A stretch of DNA of 64,000 nucleotides from Tuctoria greenei (Eukaryota > Streptophyta > Magnoliopsida > Poales > Poaceae): assembly GCA_036927565.1 (NCBI GenBank), contig JAYESD010000001.1, positions 111,023,110 through 111,087,109 on the forward strand, read 5' to 3'. Every line of letters begins with the position of its first letter. Position 1 is the stretch's first letter. The notes below the pieces were generated by a model. That model was given only the letters and a program-made list of their open reading frames with translations, did not search any database and was not told where the DNA came from. This document shows, piece after piece, positions 21,240 to 32,765 of this stretch. A program made the position numbers and the translations under genes.

Positions 21240-24200
21240 CCCCCCTTAAAATGGATCTCGCCCTCGAGATTCGACGTGGAAGAGAAGAGATAGGGAAATT
21301 CCTTCCTGAGTTCATCTTCTAACTCCCATGTTGCTTCTTTTTCTGTGTGGTGCTTCCATTGCACTTTACACCATCGAATCACCTTGTTCCTTGTGACTCT
21401 CTCCTTGGTTTCCAAGATTTTGACCGGTTGCTCAGCATAAGTCAAATCTTCCTCTAGTTCCAATTCTCCCATTGGCACTTGTTCTTCCGGTACTCTCAAG
21501 CACTTCTGGAGTTGGGAAACATCAAAGACATCATGAACATCTGAATGATGAGTCGGCATCTCCAACTTATACACTACTTCTCCTCTTTAGTCCAAAATCT
21601 TAAATGGCCCAATATATCGAGGTGCTAGCTTGCCTCTTATGTTGAACCTCTTATGACCTCTCATAGGTGACACCTTGAGGTAAACAAAATCTCCCACTTC
21701 AAAGGGTAGTTTCCTTCTCCTAATGTCCGCATAGCCTTTTTGTCTTGATTGGGCAACCCTCAGATTTTCACAAACAACCTGGACTTGTTTTTCAGCTTCT
21801 CGGAACACATCGAGACCAAATACTTGAGTTTCTCCTGTCTCATTCCAGAACAAAGGTGTCCTACACTTCTTTCCATATAGCGCTTCATAAGGTGACATCT
21901 TCAAACTTGCTTGGTAACTATTGTTGTACAAAAATTCTACATATGGCAAACTCGTGTCCCAAATTTTCCCATGCTTTAAAGCACAAGCTCTTAACATGTC
22001 TTGTAAAATCTGATTGGTCCTCTCGGTTTGTCCATCCATTTGAGGGTGATATGCCAAACTAAAGTTCAACCTTGTTCCCAATGCTTCATGCAATTTCTAC
22101 CAAAAATTAGAGGTGAATTGATAACCTCTATCTGAGACTATCTTCATTGGTACTCTGTGTCGATACACAATATGCTCCATGTATATTTCAGCCAATTATG
22201 CAGCTGTACACTTGGTCTTCACAGGGATGAAATGAGCTGATTTGGTCAACCGATCCACAATAACCAAATTGAGTCATAACCAGACTAAGTACGCAGGAAA
22301 CCAATTATAAAGTCCATTCCGATTTCTTCCCACTTCCATTCCTGAATCCTCAATGGTTGCAATAATCCAGCTGGCCTTTGATGTTCCGCCTTGACTCGTT
22401 GATACACATCACATAATGCTACATATTCAGCTATGTCCATTTTCATGCTATCCCATCAATAGCACGTCTTCAATTCCCTGTACATCTTCATACAACCGGG
22501 GTGAATCGAGAATGGCGAGTCATGTGCCTCCTTTAGTAATGTCTCCCGATTATGCTTCACATTAGGCACAACAATCCTCTTTCCAAGCCATAGAGTACCA
22601 TGTTCATCCTCATCAAATATGAATTCTCTCCCTTCTTGGGTCCTTTCCTTGATTTCTTGAACTTCTCATCCTTAGTTTGACCATCCCGAATTTCTTGCTC
22701 TAATGTTGGGTTTAACACCATCATCTCCATCTCATTTACAAATCCAAGATTCAACCGTTCAAATTCCTTGCATAACTCGAGTGGTAATTCTCGAACTGTG
22801 AGTTGGTGACTTTCTCCCTTCCTAGTCAAGGCGTCGATGACCACATTTGCTGTTCCCGGATGATAGTTGATTTCCAAATCATAATCTTTGATGAGCTCCA
22901 ACCATCTTTGTTGCCTCAAGCTCAAATCTGTTTGTGTGAAAGTATACTTCAAACTTTTGTGATCCGTATAGATTTCACACCTATGTCCAATGATATAGTG
23001 TCTCCAAATCTTCAACGCATGTACTACGGTTGCAAGCTCCAAATCATGCATTGGATAATTTTGCTCATGTTTCTTTTCCTTGATGCATATGCAACTACCT
23101 GACCTTCTTGCATGAGCACACATCCAAGTCCTTGTCTTGATGCATCAAAATATATGTCGAACTTTTGCTCACATCCGGCAATACCAAAACTGGGGTTGTA
23201 GTTAACCTCTTCTTCAACTCCTCAAAACTCTCTTGACAAGCTTGGGTCCATTGGAAAGCTTTCCCCTTAATTAGCATCTCTGTCATTGGCTTGGCTATCT
23301 TGGAAAAGTCCTTGATGAATCTAAAGTAATATCCAGCCATCACAAGAAAACTCCTTATTTCCTTGACATTTTGCGGCGACTCCCATTTTAACACGTCTCT
23401 CACCTTTCCTGGGTCAACCGATACTGCTCCTCGCGAGATGATATGACCCAAAAATGATACTTCTCTCAACCAAAACTGACACTTGTTGAACTTGGCATAT
23501 TGATGCTCCCTCAATTTCTGCAATGTGAGCCTCAAATGTTCCTCATGTCCCCTCTCATCCTTCGAGTAGAACATAATGTCATCAATGAACACCACTACAA
23601 ACTTATCCAAGTACTCCATGATGACCTTATTCATGAGGTACATAAAGTACATAGACATATTTGTCAATCCAAAAGACACCACGGTGTACTCATATGATCC
23701 ATACCATGTCCTAAAAGTTGTCTTGGGTATGGCTGAGGGTATAATCTTTATTTGAAAGTACCTCAACCTCAAATCAATCTTAGAGAAGACACAAACACCC
23801 TTCACCTGATCAAACAAGTCCTCTATACGGGGCAAGGTGTACTTGTTCTTGATTTTCACCTCGTTCAGAGCTCAGTAATCCACGCACATCCTTTGCGACC
23901 CATTCTCCTTGTTCACAAACAGAACAGGCGCTCCCCAAGGTGAAGAACTAGGACAAATAAACCCTTATCTAATTGCTATTGAATATGCTTCTTGTGCTCT
24001 GCTAATTCTATAGGAGGCATCCTATATGTCCTCTTAGCTATAGGTGCAATTCCAGGTATTAAATCAATAACAAACTCAATGTCTCGGTCAGGTGGCATAC
24101 CTGGCAACTCATTCGGAAACACATCTAGAAATTCACATACCACCGGAATCTTCTCAATCGCGGCACCATCCATGTGATTCAGCTCCAATTGCTTTGGTGC

Positions 24201-25784
24201 AGTTTGAGATGCTTCAAATTCTACGGTGATCCCTTCCTCATTGATCAACTTCACTGTCTTCGTGGCACACTCAATAACTCCATTATGTTTCCTCAACAAG
24301 TCCATACCAACGATAATGTCTAATCCTTGAGAATCCAAAAGAATGAGATTGGCGGAGAAGTCTACCCCCTTATTGTAAGGCTTACTTTTGGACATACTAT
24401 ATTTGTCCCCATCTCTCCTCTAGGAGACTTAACCAAAAGAGTAAACTTCATATGAGAGATAGGCAAACTAAATTTGGCAATATATTTCGATGCAATGAAT
24501 GAATGCGATGCTCCAGAATCAAATAACATAGTCGTTGGGATAGAGTTTGTGAGAAACATACCAATGACCACATCATCCGCTTGTTGAGCATCCTCCGTGG
24601 AGACATGGTTCACGTTGCCACGGGCAAAATTCTGCTGTCCACGATTGCCTTGCGGCTGTCCTCCATTGGGTATTGGGTTTTGCCTCGGCGCATTGCTTCC
24701 TTGACCAAGGCCTGACTTCGGGCATTGATGTGCAAAGTGTCCAGCGTCTCCACAAGTATAGCACTTCTTTGCTCCCACCTAGATTATTGGGGTGTGCTTG
24801 GTTCTGAACATTTGCACCAGGAAAATTAGCACGAGGTGCAAAAGGCATTGGAGGTCTAGGTGCTTGCATAACAGGGCGTTGCTGCACAAACTGAGTTGGG
24901 CACGGTGCATAACCATGGCGATGAGCAGGCGCAGGAGAGCTGAAATAAGGCGCATTGGGTGGTGCAAAGCGAGGGTGCACATTACTTCCATGCTGCTGTC
25001 CTTGCTATGGCGCCTACCTCTTGTTGTCTTGCTCCATCTTGCGGACCTTGTTCTCAACCACAATCTCTTTGTCCACAAGCTTCTTGAAGTTTGCATAATC
25101 ACAGTTGAGCAATTGCACTTGGATCTCATTGCTAAGGTCCCTCATAAACAGATATTGCTTCTTGCTGTCCCAGCTCACATCCTCGGGCGCATATCTTGAT
25201 AGTTGAGTGAATTTATTGAGGTATTAACCCACACTCCATCTTCCTTGTCTCAATTTCTCAAATTCTTGCCTCTCCAAGATCATAACTCCTTCCGGCACAT
25301 AATGAGAATGTAAGCTCTCTTTGAACTCCGCCCAAGTAATTCTCTCTTGGTTCTCATGGGCATTGCAATAAGCATCCCACCATTCCGCAGCTGCTCCAAC
25401 TAGTTGATGAGAAACAAAGAGAACCTTCTCCCGGTCAATGCATTGGACAATAGCAAGTTTCTTCTCGATGGACTTGAGACAATCATCAGCGTCCATAGGG
25501 TCAGCGGCTTGAGCAAAAGTTGGTGGCCTAGTCCTCATGAATTCTTCCAACCGGTTATGAGGAGGTGCGGGTGGCGGTGTAGGCATGTGGGGCCGATTGT
25601 TGATGTTACCAGTCTGCAACTGTCCCATAGTCTGTATCATGGTTTGCATGAGCTGGTTCTGCATAGCCAAAAGCTGCTCAATGTTGATAGCTCCATGAGC
25701 AGGTCCTTATCCATGGTTATTCTAAGGTGCTCCATTGTTCTCCTCCTCATCATTAGCATCCCTCTGATTGCGAGTCCTCACCAT
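21240..25784 (-). pseudogene. Gag-Pol of gypsy B, broken
   Basis: The start is MVRTRNQRD at 25784 on the minus strand. Blocks: gag (25670-25080, with FAQAADPMDADDCLKSIEKK); CCHC knuckle CYTCGDAGHFAHQC (about 24740-24780); a retropepsin with intact FDSGASHSF (about 24515); RT (24200-23280) with FIDDIM near 23580; RNase H (23120-22800, with YTDHKSLKYTF); integrase (22550-21700, with HPQMDGQTERTNQI); and a chromodomain (about 21450-21300). Several frameshifts and stops break it (for example near 25700, 25225, 24780, 23095 and 22550), fewer than in gypsy A. The chromodomain in this clade is thought to steer integration towards modified heterochromatin. The copy cannot make a full polyprotein. Confidence 0.9.
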
Positions 25785-26033
25785 ATGGAGAAAAGAAAGA
25801 GATAATAATTTAGAAACGTCCCCAACTACATGCATCAAGGGATATGAAACTAGACAACTAACTAGCCTAGGTGGACATGGCAATGCTAAAGCATCCCAAA
25901 ATCCTTTATTAAGCACATAAGCAAACAATATATAGCAATCAGCATACCATACAAAAACACTTCGATTTCAGAGTGCTCCTATGTGCTCTAAAGTGTCAAT
26001 TGTATCTAGGATGCGTCCTACAGTCAACCTGTG

Positions 26034-26045
26034 GCTATGATACCA
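26034..26045 (-). other. Primer-binding site of gypsy B (initiator tRNA-Met)
   Basis: On the minus strand TGGTATCATAGC follows the LTR end after a few bases. It differs at one base from the TGGTATCAGAGC of gypsy A. Confidence 0.8.
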
Positions 26046-26048
26046 ATT

Positions 26049-28946
26049 CGTGACACCCGTTTCCAAAAATGAACCAAGTGAACACATATGTGTGCCCAGG
26101 ATGTTCAACACACATACATGAGTGCAATCACGAAAGGATATACAGATAATTACCACAAGACAGGATTAGTTAAGCACTTTTATTACACAATTCATAATAT
26201 CTCCGAAAACAGGCTCTAATGAATATTGATGATGAGTTTCAACTAATGCAGCGGAAATAAACTAATTAAGAACCTAAGCAGCTAAGCAAAAGGATAGCGC
26301 AGCTCCGTGCAACACCACAAGCAAAGCTGACGGTAGACACGGCCTAGAACTCCGCGTTATCATCATAATACTCCCAATCCTGACCTGCAACTGTTGATGG
26401 GGGAATTGCAAGGGTGAGTACATGTTGTACTCAGCAAGTGTGGAAAGTATGACATGAAGCTTAAACAAGGCATGTTAATAAACAAAGGCTAATTGCTGAA
26501 AAGTAAATTTAAAACATGTAAAAAAGCATTACAATATGTCTATGTGAATTAATCCCATCATAACCCACATAAGTAACATAATACGAAACCATAATCAATT
26601 ATCCCTTCATATGCCAGATTATTACCATCATCATCATCATCCATGTTCATTTATCATAACTCGATCCATAAACATAACCATAACCGTAACCATAACCAAC
26701 CATAACCATTACCAACCATCCCAATTCCCAAGTTTCCTCTAATCATGGAAGTTGTTCAGGTGCTCATAACCAGGAGCACGGCTATCATGATAGTTTACTT
26801 AGACTCTGTAGAGTTTGTACCACTTTACCCACATGTTTGTGATTTCATCACCTTTCAGTGACTAAAACCTCTATTATGCCGTCTCACAGTTCCATCGGTG
26901 TTTGGACAAGAGATCACAAAATAGCATTTACAAAGGGATTACTAGCCTATTTAGACCCCACTGAGGTTTCACCGGTGGCGATGTCTCCTGCAAAGCACAT
27001 CTTCAACCAAGGGCCCCCTCTTGAGCCATTCGGATCCCAGGGAAGTCCCACCAATCATCAACAAACCCAATCCGACTACCCCTTCCACAAGCACCCTTAA
27101 TGGTCCAAATAGCACTAGCAAAACCCTAATTGATCAGCTATGCCGCACCCATACTTGGCCTCGTGGTGGTACTGTAGCCCTAGCTTATTCTCGCAAGAAC
27201 CGATCCTTAGATCTAAAGCAAGCAAACCACCATAACATCCAACCCATCCACGTACCAGGCTTGCTTATATCACCCATTATCATATTATATTGACCAGTTC
27301 ATATTAATCATAATTTCATTAATGCATAATTAAATAGTATAGTTGTCTTCCCATCCCAATTAATTAAGCGAAGCAACAGGTAAAAAGCCCATCCCGACTC
27401 TCTACCATGAATTCAAGGTGACAAGGGTGGTTAATAAATCTAGTAAACGTCCTATTATAGGATTTCCCATCAAATTGACACAAGCATGCAGTTTTTCAAA
27501 TAAAACATTTATTTTAGAAACAGGATCAATATGCTTCAAGGACACTTTCCTTGCACTTGAGATTGGTTCAGGTCAATGCCTTCAAACTCTTGGTGCTGGA
27601 GATCTTCCGCGACACTCTCTAGCGCAAATCCGTCTAATTCGCACAAAAACATACAAGAAAAGAAACACAATCAAAGTGTGCACAAATATTACCCAATACG
27701 ACATGACATGCATGATTAATGCAAATGCAAAGTGGAACTTTTTAACGAGTTGCTTTTAATTATCACAACTAGTTCTAATAGCTTTAACAAGTTTATACAG
27801 GTTTTGATTTGATTAGATCTAATTTAGAATTAATTTGACACAATTTAACCAGGAAAATCGGACTTGTCCATTCGGGACCATACATGTCCGCACTGCGCGA
27901 GAACAGCAGTTTAGGGTTTTTTAGATCGATGTGAATTTGGAGATTTGGGGTTGAATTCACGTAATGAAAAGATAATAGAAGTTATACCAGGTGTTTAGAA
28001 CTCCAATGAATCATGAAACTTGAAGGTAACACTTGGATCTTGATGATCTAGGGTTGATGAAGAACTTGGAGATGATTTTGTGATGAGGAACGCAAACTTG
28101 GTGGAGATCTTGATCCTCTGTCATTTCCTCCTCTTCTTGTCCTTGCTGTAGATCTCTTTCTCGCTCCATGGTGGTAGCTATCCACGAGCCAGGGTTTGGG
28201 TGGGGTTGAAAAGTGGCAAATAGGTGTCAAGCCAAGGGGTGGGGTAGATATATAGAAGTGGAGGCTAGGGTTAGAAGGATTTCGAGTTTATTGGTCAGTA
28301 GAGGTCGGTTTAGAGTCCCACATGGGCTTAAAAAAGTTAGGCATGACGTACCTAGGCACACTTAACGTGAAACCCGAGAAATAAGTCATGAAACAAAAGA
28401 TCAACTCGAGTCTTGATTTATCGGACAAGCCCGAAAAGGGACGGACTAGTCCGAAGTTGTCCATAAAGAAATCGGACAAGTACGGACTGGACATCGGACA
28501 AGTCCGAATTTATCCAGAGGGGAAAAATAGACAAGTCTGGCCTAAAATCAGACAGATCCAACTTTAGTCAGAGAGGAAAATGGACAAGTCCACTGGAAGA
28601 TTGGACTAGTCTGGACAAGTCTAGTGACTTAGCGAAATTTTCAAGGGAATTGGAACATCGGACTAGTCCGCACTAAGTCGAACTAGTCTGAAAGTGTCCA
28701 GAGGCAAAAACAGACTAGTCCGCAGCAAAAATGGACAAGTCCGAGCATGGTCAGAGAGAAATCGGACAAGTCCGCACCAAAATCGAACTAGTCCGCGCAA
28801 AAATCAGACTAGTCCGCAATGCCCAGAATTTTCAGGTGCGGTTTTGTTTCTAATTCATTTTAAACTTGTTACTTTTTATGTGGGTTAATGTTAAACATAT
28901 ATTAGGATGAATGCAATGCATGATGGATGAAAATGAGGGTGTTACA
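26049..28946 (-). repeat. 5' LTR of gypsy B (right in window)
   Basis: 2898 bp, next to the primer-binding site. The left edge reads CGTGACAC where the other LTR has TGTGACAC, so the canonical end base is mutated. A TATATA box on the minus strand near 28250 lies about 690 bp inside the LTR and could be the element's promoter. Confidence 0.9.
27860..28830. repeat. Palindromic CGGACTAGTCCG-type repeats, right LTR of gypsy B
   Basis: The allelic array in the other LTR, with the same motif order and independent point changes. The most intact block is 28420-28820. Conservation of many copies in both LTRs shows the array was present when the element inserted. Confidence 0.85.
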
Positions 28947-28951
28947 CTTTT
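28947..28951. other. Target-site duplication of gypsy B, right copy
   Basis: CTTTT immediately after the LTR end; the partner is at 18383-18387. Confidence 0.9.
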
Positions 28952-29759
28952 CCACAATGTAAAGCCTCTCTTGCATCCCCACCAGTAATATTTTTCCATC
29001 TTATTTCACCAGATTTTGGGCATCGATCCAGCAGAGAATAGTCCTTCCGGAATAACACACAGTCATCGACACATACATCGAACTTTTCATAGCTCAGCTT
29101 GAGGTCACGAACAACTTTCTGAACTTTATTAGGTGTATTAGGAATGAAATGGCCCTCTGGAAGCACATATGAGAATAGTTCAAGGATCCACTCACACGCT
29201 TTTTTGCACAAACCAGTTAAACGCTTTATCTAGTACAACATGACAATGAAGGATAATTGGGTCACCTTCTCACAACCTGGATACAAGTCCTTTTTGGCAT
29301 CATTTAATAAGTCATAGAATGCCTTTGCACACCCAGTTGGCTCCTGCTAGTTTATAGCATTCTCTTGATCATCAACATCTGCTGAAGTACCACCATGATC
29401 AGTGCCTCTAAATAGACTGGACAAAATATTTTCCATAGCCGCATCATCAGAAATTATCTCATCATTATTTGTTGATTGCTCAGCAATATTTTTCTCAACT
29501 CATTATTCTCCATGGTGTACCGAACAAGTATAATCAAATGACATACCATTGCGAAGCAAGTGAAGATGAACTTCCTTGCGTGTCTCGTGGCAAATATTAT
29601 GACATTTTGTGCAAGGACAAGGCTTAGTTTCTTCTTCACGAGTGCCCTGGAATGCTAAATTTAAAAATGACTTCATTCCATCCTGCCACTCCTTCGTACG
29701 CCTGTTGTTTCCCATCCATGTCTTATCTTCTGACATCGCTTCCTACAATTCAATCAGCG

Positions 29760-30120
29760 TATTCGTAAGAGGATAGAACCACGATAACATTTTGTGAGCA
29801 ATTGTACCTAGTGCTGTTGCTCCTCCACGTGCGGCGGTCGGCAGATGCTCCTCCACACTGGTGACGGCGGATGCTCTTCCTAGAGTGTGGCGGCCGGCGG
29901 ATGCTCCTCCAAGAGTGTGACAACTGGCGGATGCTCCTCCAAGAGCGTGGCGGTCGGGGGATGCTCCTCTAGTCGCATTTTGTGCAATCGAGAGAGGGGC
30001 TGTTGTGGATCGAAGGGTCTGGCAGGGAGGCAGCCAGGACAAAGCGTACGTGAAGTATCAGAGTAGGCCCAACAATGCACTGGGCTGCTTGTTATTCGTG
30101 AGCTGAAACTGCGCTGAGTC
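29760..30120 (-). repeat. 5' leader and subterminal repeats of CACTA-2
   Basis: On the minus strand this region matches CACTA-1 1571-2158: an AGCGCAGTTTCAGC(C/T)CAC block, then about four units of roughly 30 bp with GGAGCATCCGCC (29815-29985), then CAATTGCTCACAAAATGT and the start codon region. The repeat number is four here against eleven in CACTA-1. Confidence 0.75.
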
Positions 30121-31570
30121 TATTCCTTGGCCGAAACTGCACTGGGACGCTCGGTGTTCGTCCTCATGACGCGTGAGCCCATCTACGGGCGTGCGTCTGG
30201 CTCTGGAAATTTGTTATCTAAATAAGTTAATGTAGCAATGGGGGTGGTATTCTGATCAAAATAAAGCATACGCCGCTATTCCAGTCCTTGCAATAATAAC
30301 ATCATGACTGTTCAGATTTCAGCAGGAAAACAACATGACGAAGCGTGAAAAGAAAAAATATCAAAAAAACAAGAACAGAAGCACAGCATCACGACTTGGA
30401 TTAAGCTGCGTCAATCAATTTCCTGTTTTACAGTTTCGTTCTCCAGGCTCTTTCACCTTAAATCTCGTATGTAGTACCTATTTTTTTCTAACATTTTTCT
30501 CTTCCTTTCTTTTCTTTTCTTTTCTGGAGTTCATTGTCTCCACGTTTCATTTCATTTCTGGAGTTCATTGTCTCCACTCTAGAGGCCCCAAGTGTGGAGG
30601 GTCGCACAATTCGATTCACGCACAAAGTGGGTTAAAGGGGAAAATTTGGCGTCATTAAAGGAGATGTTTTTTGATAAAAGGAGAAATTTTTAATTTGACA
30701 CGCAAAGGGCCCAGCGTATGAGGGGAAAAATTATGCTTATAAAAAACCGCGTCTAGCTCTGGCAATTATGCTTATAAAAAACCGCGATTTGCATCCCTCT
30801 CGGTTATCGCAACGGCTCGACGTGTCCCATCGGCTTCACTGGTAGTTTTTTAATATGACACGAAAAGGGCCCGGGGCTTATATAAAAACATCTGCCCCGT
30901 ACAGGCCTCATACACGCCCCATTCGACTTCGACCGGGCGAGTGGACGATGTCGAACGGAACGTGGCCGAGTCTTGTACGACATCTTTTTTCAATCGGATG
31001 TGTAACGACAATAGCGCATGTTGCATTTTATTCTTGTTGCAACGAGCTCAACATTCTGAGGTGGGACGATTCGTTCACAATTTGTCAAAATCGCTCGCAC
31101 GAATTCGTTATGGACACCGCGCGCTGGGGCAGACGTAGGGAATGTGCCAGGTGACCAGTGCACAACCTGGGCCCAAGTGGTGCATAGATTGCAAGTGACG
31201 AGGATACGATTCCAAGAATTAATCGTGGCATTATCCCTGTCATGTCCGGCCATCATACGACCTCGTTTGGGTAGGAGTGGATCCACTTCAATCTAAGTGG
31301 ATTGGAGAGTGTCCGACCATCATACGATCTAGCGTAATTAAGATTTATTAATCTCATATACTCCTCTTTTTTAATTCTTATCGTTATGAGCACAAGTTAC
31401 ATCGTCTCAATCAAACACCACGTACAACAACAATGACTCAACAGAATCGGGAGCTGGCCATTTAAAATGTATGTCATTAGTCTCACGGTTCATGGATCGA
31501 AACGCACGCCATCCTTTTTCTTCTTCCTTTTTTCTATCCATAACAGTGAGACTGCTGGGCCTAACAGTCT
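30121..31570. other. Unassigned intergenic stretch with internal direct repeats
   Basis: No gene or transposon family recognised. A 21-bp sequence containing TTATGCTTATAAAAAACCGC occurs twice (30731-30751 and 30766-30786). A GACACG-AAAGGGCCC block occurs at about 30696 and 30856. TGGAGTTCATTGTCTCCAC occurs twice near 30525-30575, and GTCCG(G/A)CCATCATACGA occurs at about 31247 and 31312. TATA-like words (CTTATAAAAA, TTATATAAAA) precede small open frames at 30855-31154 that match nothing I know. It could be low-copy promoter-like DNA or a very old element. Confidence 0.35.
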
Positions 31571-31620
31571 TCAACGTACCATTCCAGGCAACAAACTAAT
31601 CACAGACTTAGCTGTTACAT

Positions 31621-32230
31621 AATGGACACAATGTCCCAAAAGATTCTGGCCGATGCCATGGTAGCCAATGACACGGCTGAAGCCCGCCTGCGTGCCCTGA
31701 AGAGGGTCGAGAGGCCCTGGATAGTCGTGAAGCTGTTGTTGCTGAGCGAGAGGCTGTTGTTGCCGAACAAGAGGTGGTGACCTAGTCAATGATGGCTCGG
31801 GCTGAGGTAGATTGGGACAAGCTGCAGTCCCGCGCCCAAGACCTTGAGCTCCGGAAGAGCAACCTGGTGCACGATAGGGCACAACACTTAGCTGCGCGTC
31901 AGGAACTTCGACGAGGTTATCTCAACGTCCAAGCCCAGGAGCACACGGCGGAGCGCCGCACCCGGGAACTCGATTTGCAAGAGCGTCTGGAAGCTGAGGG
32001 TAGGTCGGTTGCAGAGATTGTGGCATCACATGTCTTGGTGTGCTACCGGAGTCGGTACCCTGAGCTACCACTGGAGCCAGTTTTCAAAGGTCTCGTTGAA
32101 GAGCGCGAGGAAGCGGGATCGGTAGAGGTCAAGAATGCCGCCAAACATGTCATCACGTAGTTTGCTAAGGAATTAGGCTGGCGGCCCATCTTTGTACCCG
32201 AGGTTCGCTCCTTTGTAAATATTCTTCAAT
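31621..32230 (+). pseudogene. Orphan fragment of a Tat-type antisense gene
   Basis: The plus-strand frame 31789-32157 encodes a heptad-rich, charged segment followed by LEAEGRSVAEIVASHVLVCY, SRYPELPLEPVFKGLVEE and an amber or frame break before FAKELGW. The gypsy C antisense gene ends with the same block (LEVEGQSLARNVTEYVLTCY, FPLDPVLEGPVEG, AEFF), so the two are homologous. A preceding segment from 31621 looks like more coiled coil with a frame change near 31720 and a stop at 31786. It is not attached to any LTR I can see, and it lies between unassigned DNA and the copia D remnant. It is probably a leftover of a different Tat-lineage element. Confidence 0.6.
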
Positions 32231-32566
32231 GAATTTGAATTCATGTTTGTTTGGCTTTTAATGTGGTTTTCAACTTCTTACCCCAAGTCCTTAGCTGCGT
32301 AAGTTCTTGAAGAGCTTTTCTTGATGTTGTTAGCCTTTGAGGGACCAACGCTTCCACAGTTGACAATGCTGATTTGTTGTTAGTTGACGTCCTGCCTATG
32401 GAACCCCCTTAGAGGCCCCTTGGTAGGTGTGGCCAGGTTGCTGGGCACACCTACCACTTGAGCGCAGGATATCTTCGACTGGATCCCAGAGGAGCGTGGG
32501 AACATGAGTGGATGGCCTTGTTGTGGCCCTTCCAGGGGCGCTGAGCTTTGTCTGATTGTTGTCGTT

Positions 32567-32765
32567 GACGGCAGGTCCCTTGGATGATGCACGAGCTGGC
32601 TATTGCGGCATCATCCACCATTGTCGTAGAGACGTCGACGGTAGGCCCCCTGGGAGTGCTAGAGCTAGATGTTCTAGTGTCGTCCACCATCATCACAGAT
32701 TCATCGACGGCAGGCCCCTTAGGTGGTGCCGGAGTTGGATGCTCTAGTGTCGTTCACCATGAGAA
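32567..32765 (+). repeat. Three tandem units of about 70 bp
   Basis: The word GACGG(C/T)AGG(T/C)CCC recurs at 32567, 32637 and 32706, with CTCTAGTGTCGT-type text between. Unit length is about 70 bp. The flanking 32231-32566 shows no gene. The array ends abruptly where copia D sequence begins. Confidence 0.7.

Larger units (their letters stand above)
18388..28946 (-). mobile_element. Gypsy B: complete Tekay/Del-type chromovirus
   Basis: Two long LTRs (2.8-2.9 kb) in the same orientation flank a 4.8-kb internal region whose genes read on the minus strand. The ends are TGTAACACCC (at 28946, minus strand) and GTGTCACA. The exact 5-bp duplication CTTTT lies at 18383-18387 and 28947-28951. Removing the element restores the CACTA-2 transposase frame region by comparison with CACTA-1, which has GGATTTTCC there. 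The LTRs differ by about 10% by eye over the first 265 bases, implying an insertion several million years old at usual grass rates. The family is the same as gypsy A, but the LTRs have diverged except at the extreme ends. Confidence 0.93.
14010..29736 (-). pseudogene. TNP2-type CACTA transposase, broken copy 2
   Basis: The start is MSEDKTWMGNNRRTKEW at 29736 on the minus strand. The segments of the gene are 28952-29736 (N-terminal domain and first part of TNP2), 17480-18382 (middle of TNP2, with GWSTKGKLACSYFH), and 14010-15936 (end of TNP2, DUF4218-like and DUF4216-like blocks, acidic Asp-rich tail). The two gaps are gypsy B and the LINE. Further stops and frameshifts are present, for example near 15535 and in the first segment at about 29350. 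Its order and spacing match copy 1, so each copy shows where the other is damaged. It is expected to be non-functional even without the insertions. Confidence 0.88.
13716..30120 (-). mobile_element. CACTA-2: interrupted CACTA/En-Spm transposon
   Basis: A sister of CACTA-1 in inverse orientation. From high to low coordinates it shows a 5' leader homologous to 1571-1750 of CACTA-1, four subterminal repeats, a TNP2 gene starting at 29736, and truncated 3' repeats. The gene is split by gypsy B (18388-28946, with a CTTTT duplication) and by an RTE LINE (15937-17479). Removing both restores collinearity with CACTA-1. The 5' terminal CACTA was not identified and the 3' terminus has been deleted. CACTA-1 and CACTA-2 lie tail to tail around gypsy A. 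Confidence 0.8.

Noticed and set aside
30700..30900. Endogenous pararetrovirus promoter
   Set aside because: The duplicated TATA-like block suggested it, but there is no viral coat, RT or movement-protein sequence nearby and no tRNA-Met site.
30855..31154. Small host gene of about 100 codons
   Set aside because: Two overlapping frames of similar length exist here, neither with a recognisable domain or conserved context; support is too weak.
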